Below, one piece after another: positions 40,501 through 45,734 of a stretch of 45,734 bases of DNA. The notes beneath the pieces were generated by a model. It saw only the letters and a program-made list of their open reading frames with translations. It ran no database searches and was not told where the DNA came from. Position numbers and translations under genes: made by a program. The DNA comes from Chloroflexus sp. (GTDB taxonomy: Bacteria; Chloroflexota; Anaerolineae; Anaerolineales; Villigracilaceae), in the NCBI GenBank assembly GCA_020723995.1, contig DYHT01000004.1, positions 1 to 45,734 on the forward strand. Reading direction: 5' to 3'. Position 1 is the first letter of the stretch; every line of letters begins with the position of its first letter.

Positions 40501-41527
40501 TGATTTCGAATGGAGGATACGCAATCCCATTCTCAGTAATAATTGCGCTTATTAAACGTGCAGGCGTTATGTCGAAAGCCGGGTTGCGGGCTTTTGCGCC
40601 TTGCGGAGTAACGCGCTCACCTTGAAACTCGATATCCAATACTTCGCCGGGGTCACGCTTCTCGATGGGGATCAGCCCGCCGTGCGCCAGCGAGAGGTCA
40701 ATCGTCGAGGTTGGGGCGACTGAGTAAACCGGAATATTGTTATCGTGCGCCGCCAGCGCCAGCATGTACGTGCCGATCTTGTTGGCCACATCGCCATTGG
40801 CGGCAATGCGATCCGCGCCGAAGAGGACTTTCTGAACCTGGCCGGTGCGCAGGAAATGGCCGGCCATGCCATCCGTGATGATTTCGTATGGGATACCGTA
40901 TTGCGATAATTCCCAGGCCGTCAGGCGTGCCCCCTGCAGACGCGGGCGCGTCTCGTCCACCAGCACGTGGACTCGCTTGCCCTGCTCGTGCGCCAGGCGG
41001 ATGACGCCCAAGGCTGTGCCCCAGTCCACCACGGCCAGCGCGCCGGTGTTGCAGTGATGGATGATGGTATCGCCATCGTTGATCAACATCGCGCCGTGGG
41101 CGGCCATACGCTTGTTAACTTCAACGTCTTCGTCGGCGATGCGTTGGGCTTCGGCAAGAACCGAAGAAGATAGTTCGTCAACGGATACGGAAGCGGATAA
41201 GCGGACGGAAACGGATTTCAGCACCCGATCCACTGCCCAGGCCAGGTTGACCGCTGTTGGGCGGGCGGATTTCATGGTTTCCGCAGCAGTTTCCAGGTCA
41301 GAAAAGAGGGCGGCGACATCACGGGCGTTGGATTCCTGCGCCGCCAGCGCCAGTCCAAAAGCAGCCGCTGCGCCGATGGCCGGCGCGCCGCGCACGGTCA
41401 TGTTGCGGATGGCTTCAGCCACTTCCGTATGGGTGTGCAACGTGACAATTTCCAGCGAACCGGGCAGGCGGCGCTGGTCGATCATTCTAAGTTCGTTGGT
41501 TGCATAATCCCATTCAAGTGTGCGCAT
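40475..41527 (-). CDS. mtnA: methylthioribose-1-phosphate isomerase
   Basis: Converts 5-methylthioribose-1-phosphate to 5-methylthioribulose-1-phosphate in methionine salvage. The 350-aa protein has RGAPAIGAAAAFGLALAA, catalytic C159 in HHCNTG and D239 in LFGADRIAANGDVANKIGTY, the residues defining this enzyme among eIF2B-like proteins. It heads the mtnA-kinase-ahcY cluster on the minus strand, all dealing with by-products of SAM. Confidence 0.96.
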   Translation of the reverse strand: MRTLEWDYATNELRMIDQRRLPGSLEIVTLHTHTEVAEAIRNMTVRGAPAIGAAAAFGLALAAQESNARDVAALFSDLETAAETMKSARPTAVNLAWAVDRVLKSVSVRLSASVSVDELSSSVLAEAQRIADEDVEVNKRMAAHGAMLINDGDTIIHHCNTGALAVVDWGTALGVIRLAHEQGKRVHVLVDETRPRLQGARLTAWELSQYGIPYEIITDGMAGHFLRTGQVQKVLFGADRIAANGDVANKIGTYMLALAAHDNNIPVYSVAPTSTIDLSLAHGGLIPIEKRDPGEVLDIEFQGERVTPQGAKARNPAFDITPARLISAIITENGIAYPPFEINLRKVVES

Positions 41528-41598
41528 TGATTAATCGCTCGAGCCGCCGTCCCCGGCGGTGAGGACGCCGCCGAGAGCCAGAATTAAGTATACACTAA

Positions 41599-41624
41599 AC
41601 GACGCTCTCAGCCGAGAGCGTCGT
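41599..41624. repeat. 11-bp-arm hairpin between divergent mtnA and slt
   Basis: ACGACGCTCTC, loop AGCC, GAGAGCGTCGT. It lies upstream of both divergent genes and could be an operator or a leader hairpin for mtnA. Confidence 0.6.
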
Positions 41625-41670
41625 CGTAAGCGGGGGTAGTTTAACACGGCAGGCCTGGATTGTCAAAGCA

Positions 41671-41699
41671 TTGACATCCCCTCCATTCGGCATTATAAG
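41671..41699 (+). promoter_or_regulatory. leaderless promoter of the transglycosylase
   Basis: TTGACA (41671-41676), a 17-bp spacer, TATAAG (41694-41699), then seven bases to the ATG at 41707; no Shine-Dalgarno is present. Confidence 0.75.
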
Positions 41700-41706
41700 T
41701 TTCGCC

Positions 41707-44133
41707 ATGAAATTCAAACGCTTCCTCCTGTATGTGTGGCTGATAATTTCTCTAGCCGGATGCAACCCGCCCCACTCCTCCGGGTCAGTGGCGAACCAAA
41801 GTCTGACGCCGGCTCCCAGCCTCACCCCCACCCCATTTGCATTTGTTGTCACCCCCACCCCGCTGCCCACGCCGACGCCCCCCCCGGCCATACGGGTCGA
41901 GACCGGCGACCGGGCGCTCTTCAATGGCGACTACGCCCGCGCCCGCGCCGAGTACCAGATCGCCGCGGCCACCTCAGCAGATGCAGAAATCCGCGCCGTT
42001 GCGCTGTGGGGATTGGGACGCGTCGAATTCGAGGACGGCAACTATCCTTCAGCCTTAAATGCCTTGCGCCAGTTGACCATAGAATATCCCCATTCGCAGT
42101 ATGCTGCTTACGCCTTTTTCCTGCTCGGCGAAACATACGTAAAGCTGCAACGCGATGCAGAAGCCGCACCGGCCTTTTCTTCCTACCTCAACCTGCGTCC
42201 GGGTGTACTGGAGGCGTATGCACAGGAACGGCGCGGCGATGCCCTGACGGCAGCCGGGGATCATTCGACCGCTATTACTGCCTATCAATCTGCCCTGACA
42301 GCCCCGCAGCTCGGCGATGGCACCGGCTTGCAGATCAAGCTGGCTCGCGCCTACGCCGCTGCGGGAGATTCAGCCACGGCCTTGAGCATGTACGACGAGA
42401 TCGCCTCAAAAACGAACAACGATTTCGTCAAAGCCCAAATGGATTTCCTGGCTGGACAAACTTATCTCTCGCTTGGCCTAAGCAGCCAGGCCCATCAACG
42501 TTTTTTGCACGCAGTAGATAATTACCCGACTGCTTATGATTCATATTCCGGTTTGGTCGCCCTGGTAAACGCCGGCGTACCAGTGGACGAATTCCAGCGC
42601 GGTCTGGTGGACTACTTCGCCGGGCAGTATGGCGTGGCTTTGGCCGCCTTCGAACGTTACATTGCCGCCAACCCGCAGAATGACGACGGCACGGCGCACT
42701 ACTACCGCGCCCTGACTTTGGACAAATTGGGGCTTTACGAGCAAGCCGTTGCCGAATACACACTATTCATCAATAATTATCCAGACAACTTTCACTGGCA
42801 GGCTGCCTGGGATGAAAAAGCCGGCACCCAGTGGTTCTTTCTTGGCCAGTACGAGGCCGCGGCGCAAACTTACCTCGATTTCGTGGCAGCCAGGCCAACC
42901 AACTTCGACGCGCCTCGTTTCCTGCTTAACGCCGGCCGAATGCGGGAACTCGCCGGCAAACTCGAAGATGCCGCGCAAGTTTGGGAGCGCATCGCCGATC
43001 AATATCCAGGCAGCGAACTTGTCCCACAGGCTCTCTTTTGGGCTGGCATCACCCGCTACCGCAGCGGAAACCTGGACGGGGCGTTGGTCACTTTTCAGCG
43101 TAATCTCATCCTTTCCACTGCGCCCGAAGACCAGGCGCGCGCCAATTTCTGGATCGGTAAGACGCGGCAGGCCAAAGGCAACGCCGGCGCCGCGCAGACG
43201 GCCTGGCAGCAAGCCGCCGCCCTTGATCCAAGCGGTTACTATAGCGAACGCGCCCGCGATACCCTCTTCGGCCAGGCCTTTTTCCAGCCGCCGCCGGCCT
43301 ACAACTTGGATTTCGACCTGGCCACCGACCGCCGCACGGCCGAAGCCTGGATACGCATCCAATTCAACCTGCCCGCGGAAACCGACCTTAGCCACGCGGG
43401 TACACTCCTGCAAGACCCGCGCCTGGTGCGCGGCAGCGAATTGTGGAACCTGGGACTGTACGACGAAGCCCGCCTGGAATTTGAAGAGCTACGCAAAGCT
43501 GTCAGCGAGGATGCGGCCGATAGTTACCGCCTGGCCAACTACCTGCTCGACCTGGGACTGTACCGCAGCGCCATTTCCGCCGCCCGCCAGGTGCTGACCC
43601 TGGCCGGGATGGATACCGGCGCCAAAGCGCTGACCGCGCCGCGCTATTTCAACCGCCTCCGCTTTGGGGTCTATTACCAGGATTTGATCGTACCGGCTGC
43701 CCGGCAAAACGGGATTGATCCCCTCTTGCTATTCAGCATCGTACGGCAGGAGAGCCTGTTCGAAGGTTTTGTCCGCTCCTCAGCCGGGGCGCGCGGCCTG
43801 ATGCAGATCATGCCCAGCACTGGCCAGAGTATCGCCCAGAACGTGGGCTGGCCGCCAGATTACACCTCAGATGACCTCTACCGGCCGCTGGTCAGCCTCA
43901 CACTGGGCGCCGATTATCTGGCAACCTGGCGCAAATATTTTGGCGGGGACTTATATGTTGCGCTGGCGGCCTACAACGCCGGCCCCGGCAATGCCGAAAC
44001 CTGGAAGAACCTGGCGGGCGACGACCCCGACCTGTTCTTGGAAGTCGTCCGCTATGAGGAAACACGCAACTACATTCGCAATATCTACGAGATATTCGTC
44101 ATCTACCGCTCGCTGTACGGCAGCGTGCCGTAG
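41707..44133 (+). CDS. TPR-containing soluble-type lytic transglycosylase lipoprotein
   Basis: A cell-wall hydrolase of 808 aa. Signal peptide LLYVWLIISLAGC with a lipobox Cys gives an envelope lipoprotein. A Pro/Thr-rich linker is followed by about 570 residues of TPR-like repeats (for example SQYAAYAFFLLGETYVKLQ). The C-terminal SLT domain has IVRQESLFEGF with the catalytic Glu, SAGARGLMQIMP and YVALAAYNAGPGNAETW. It cleaves peptidoglycan glycan strands; the repeats may bind a partner machine. The start is ATG 41707, not 41671, which lies in the promoter. A terminator follows. Confidence 0.94.
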   Translation: MKFKRFLLYVWLIISLAGCNPPHSSGSVANQSLTPAPSLTPTPFAFVVTPTPLPTPTPPPAIRVETGDRALFNGDYARARAEYQIAAATSADAEIRAVALWGLGRVEFEDGNYPSALNALRQLTIEYPHSQYAAYAFFLLGETYVKLQRDAEAAPAFSSYLNLRPGVLEAYAQERRGDALTAAGDHSTAITAYQSALTAPQLGDGTGLQIKLARAYAAAGDSATALSMYDEIASKTNNDFVKAQMDFLAGQTYLSLGLSSQAHQRFLHAVDNYPTAYDSYSGLVALVNAGVPVDEFQRGLVDYFAGQYGVALAAFERYIAANPQNDDGTAHYYRALTLDKLGLYEQAVAEYTLFINNYPDNFHWQAAWDEKAGTQWFFLGQYEAAAQTYLDFVAARPTNFDAPRFLLNAGRMRELAGKLEDAAQVWERIADQYPGSELVPQALFWAGITRYRSGNLDGALVTFQRNLILSTAPEDQARANFWIGKTRQAKGNAGAAQTAWQQAAALDPSGYYSERARDTLFGQAFFQPPPAYNLDFDLATDRRTAEAWIRIQFNLPAETDLSHAGTLLQDPRLVRGSELWNLGLYDEARLEFEELRKAVSEDAADSYRLANYLLDLGLYRSAISAARQVLTLAGMDTGAKALTAPRYFNRLRFGVYYQDLIVPAARQNGIDPLLLFSIVRQESLFEGFVRSSAGARGLMQIMPSTGQSIAQNVGWPPDYTSDDLYRPLVSLTLGADYLATWRKYFGGDLYVALAAYNAGPGNAETWKNLAGDDPDLFLEVVRYEETRNYIRNIYEIFVIYRSLYGSVP

Positions 44134-44150
44134 GTTGCCTCAATCAACCA

Positions 44151-44181
44151 GAAACCCGTTTTCTTGGAGAAAACGGGTTTC
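44151..44181 (+). terminator. terminator after the transglycosylase
   Basis: GAAACCCGTTTTC, loop TTGGA, GAAAACGGGTTTC, then TTCTT. The 13-bp stem may serve both convergent genes. Confidence 0.85.
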
Positions 44182-44187
44182 TTCTTA

Positions 44188-44499
44188 TCAACTCATGTGC
44201 TTGACGATGCGCTTATGAACGGTTTCGACGTCCATATCCAGGACAGAGACCAGTTTATCCCGCCCGGATGCCCCGGCCACGATCTCCAGTTTTGATAGTG
44301 GTACACTCAACACTTCGGCCAGGAACTTGAGCAGCGCCTCATTCGCCTGACCCTCGACCGGCGGCGCAGTCAAGCGGATCTTGACTGTCCCGTCGCTTAA
44401 TACTTCGAAGATCTCGTTCCGGCTGGCGCGCGGCGTGACGCGCACGGCCAGCGCAGCGCCCTTTTTTCCATTGTGCAGTTCAAATTTTCGGTGGGCCAT
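44188..44499 (-). CDS. DUF167 (YggU-like) protein
   Basis: A 103-aa protein with the DUF167 signature RVTPRASRNEIFEV and LTAPPVEGQANEALLKFLAEVL, followed by VAGASGRDKLV. YggU/UPF0235 proteins are of unknown function and often encoded beside yggT/yggS, as here. Confidence 0.92.
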   Translation of the reverse strand: MAHRKFELHNGKKGAALAVRVTPRASRNEIFEVLSDGTVKIRLTAPPVEGQANEALLKFLAEVLSVPLSKLEIVAGASGRDKLVSVLDMDVETVHKRIVKHMS

Positions 44500-44503
44500 T
44501 ACA

Positions 44504-44770
44504 TCACCTCAGTGTGAAGAGTAGGTTGATCAGAACAGTGGCTGCAACTTGAACCAGGATAATCAAAATCAACGGGCTGAAATCGAACATGCCGATCAGA
44601 GGCACGACCCTGCGAATGGGCGCCAGCATTGGCTCGACGAACTTGTCAATCGTGCGCCTTATGGGATGAAAGGGAGACATGAAATAAGATAACACCACCT
44701 GCACGATGACAAGCAGGACAACGATATTTACCAGGGAACTGATCAGTTTTGCGATAAGAACAATAGTCAC
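44504..44770 (-). CDS. YggT-family membrane protein
   Basis: An 88-aa protein with two hydrophobic helices flanking the conserved FHPIRRTIDKFVEPMLAPIRRVVP. YggT proteins are inner-membrane proteins linked to division and SepF operons in other bacteria. It sits between DUF167 and the PLP-binding protein, the usual order. Confidence 0.92.
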   Translation of the reverse strand: MTIVLIAKLISSLVNIVVLLVIVQVVLSYFMSPFHPIRRTIDKFVEPMLAPIRRVVPLIGMFDFSPLILIILVQVAATVLINLLFTLR

Positions 44771-44882
44771 TTAAATCACCTCGTCCGTTACAGTACTCTT
44801 CGGTAAAAACTGCGCAACCGCGAAGATTATGTCGCGCGACATTTATGTCCCCTTTGGTTGCAGTATCGCGGAGCATGCCGCG

Positions 44883-45611
44883 TTACGTGGTGCGCGGCCC
44901 AAAAATGGCCTGTCCGATGCGGACATACGTTGCGCCTTCCTGCACCGCGGCCTCAAAGTCAATGCTTGTTCCCATGGATAGCTCACGCCAATCAGCATGA
45001 GGAAAGTGAGCCGCCAGGAAATCGCGCAAACGGCGTAAACGCTGGAAATATGGTCTTGAAAGTTCTGCGGTTTCAAAGTAGGGCGGCATCGTCATCAGCC
45101 CACGCACTGCCAGGTGAGAAAATTGCAGCACCTGTCCAACCTCAGGTAAAAGCTCAGGCCAGCGCGTTTCATCCCAGGCCGGAAAACCATATTTGCTTTC
45201 TTCATGGCTGACGTTGAACTCCAGCAGGACCGGCAGTAGTTTGCCATGTTGGCTGAGAAAGCGCTCCAGCCGCGCGGCCAATTTCAGGCTATCGAGCGAG
45301 TGCAGCATGTCAAAGCGCCCGGCTACCAGTTCGGACTTGCGGCTCTGCACATGGCCGATCATGTGCCATTCTACCTCAGATTCGGCCTTCAGAGCTGAGA
45401 TTTTCTCCACCGCTTCTTCAGCATAATTTTCGCCCAGCAGCCGCGCTCCGGCTGCCACCGCCGCCTGCACAATCGTCAGCGGCTGGGATTTGGTCACCAC
45501 TACCAGAAACACAGACTGTGGCTCGCGCCCGCACCTGGCGGCGGCTGTGGCAATTTGGCCGAGCACCCGTTGATACCGTTCGCGGATGGAAGAGATAAGG
45601 GATGCATTCAT
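44883..45611 (-). CDS. PLP-homeostasis protein (YggS/PLPBP)
   Basis: A 242-aa alanine-racemase-fold protein that binds pyridoxal phosphate by K41 in LVVVTKSQP. It has LLGENYAEE, WHMIGHVQSRK, MTMPPYFE and the C-terminal phosphate-binding MGTSIDFEAAVQEGATYVRIGQAIFG. Family members keep B6 vitamer balance and have no catalytic activity of their own. It is the first gene of the yggS-yggT-yggU string on the minus strand. Confidence 0.93.
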   Translation of the reverse strand: MNASLISSIRERYQRVLGQIATAAARCGREPQSVFLVVVTKSQPLTIVQAAVAAGARLLGENYAEEAVEKISALKAESEVEWHMIGHVQSRKSELVAGRFDMLHSLDSLKLAARLERFLSQHGKLLPVLLEFNVSHEESKYGFPAWDETRWPELLPEVGQVLQFSHLAVRGLMTMPPYFETAELSRPYFQRLRRLRDFLAAHFPHADWRELSMGTSIDFEAAVQEGATYVRIGQAIFGPRTT

Positions 45612-45620
45612 ATTTAGGGT

Positions 45621-45734
45621 GTAGGGCGGGATTCTATCCCGCCGGATATAACCACCAACAAGCGGCGGGATTGGAATCCCGCCCTACGTTTTCAACCCGA
45701 TCACTATCCCGCCGGATATGACCACCAACGAGCG
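45621..45734. repeat. GGCGGGATT/AATCCCGCC palindrome cluster at the right edge
   Basis: Copies of GGCGGGATTGGAATCCCGCC and the spacer CCGGATATAACCACCAAC, the latter occurring twice (45642, 45713). Related to the array at 6966-7121. The cluster runs off the window. Confidence 0.8.

Noticed and set aside
41586-41615. Promoter for mtnA at TATACT
   Set aside because: A -10-like box exists on the minus strand but the -35 is poor and the hairpin obscures the pattern.

Overview
The window most resembles a bacterial chromosome segment from the phylum Chloroflexota, probably an uncultured Anaerolineae-like lineage. This is inferred from the gene families (tandem ArsA-like ATPases, tungsten-type aldehyde:ferredoxin oxidoreductase, DUF4388 protein plus MglA-like GTPase, TGS-uridine-kinase fusion, TPR-lytic transglycosylase lipoprotein). 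It is also inferred from many short intergenic repeats of the kind common in those genomes, several of which are translated into gene ends. There is no phage, no CRISPR array and no rRNA. One tRNA, tRNA-Ser(GGA), is present.

Layout. 1-6.4 kb (mostly minus strand): a decayed mntP, a TGS-domain uridine/nucleoside kinase, a PanE-like reductase, then a signalling operon (DUF4388 protein, Ras-like GTPase, decayed hydrolase, V4R sensor, remnant response regulator). 6.7-10.8 kb (plus): a SelW-like selenoprotein with an in-frame UGA in a CxxU motif, a palindromic repeat array, trpS, a toxin-antitoxin pair whose toxin is split by a MITE, dtd, and nucleotidyltransferase genes and fragments. 10.9-16.7 kb (minus): an M24 peptidase, an SDR, lon and folC. 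16.8-19.1 kb (plus): a tandem Phd/Phd/PIN toxin-antitoxin module, DUF503 and a second PanE. 20.2-25 kb: cstA, then a compact operon of a thioredoxin-like protein, two paralogous small hydrophobic proteins and two ArsA/Get3-like ATPases; this is the best candidate for an undescribed system. 25-30 kb: an SDR, two higBA modules, a zinc-ribbon protein, a decayed lipoprotein, an M29 aminopeptidase and the tRNA. 30-37.2 kb (minus): MoaD/ThiS-like protein, AOR, polyferredoxin, an acidic Cys protein, VKOR, moeA and a bifunctional Rel. 37.4-41.5 kb (minus): a PIN/DUF104 module inserted beside a duplicated ahcY 3' end, then ahcY, an adenosine-kinase-like PfkB protein and mtnA (SAM by-product recycling). 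41.7-45.7 kb: a lytic transglycosylase, DUF167, YggT, a PLP-homeostasis protein and a repeat cluster.

Three features recur. (1) Several accessory genes (mntP, response regulator, two hydrolases, acyl-CoA dehydrogenase/nucleotidyltransferase, lipoprotein) appear truncated, internally deleted or fused at junctions, so the window is either decaying or carries assembly deletions. (2) Several promoters place the -10 box only 6-7 nt from the start codon, implying leaderless mRNAs. (3) Toxin-antitoxin promoters carry palindromes between or over the -35 and -10 boxes. All assignments were made by reading motifs; no database search was run.
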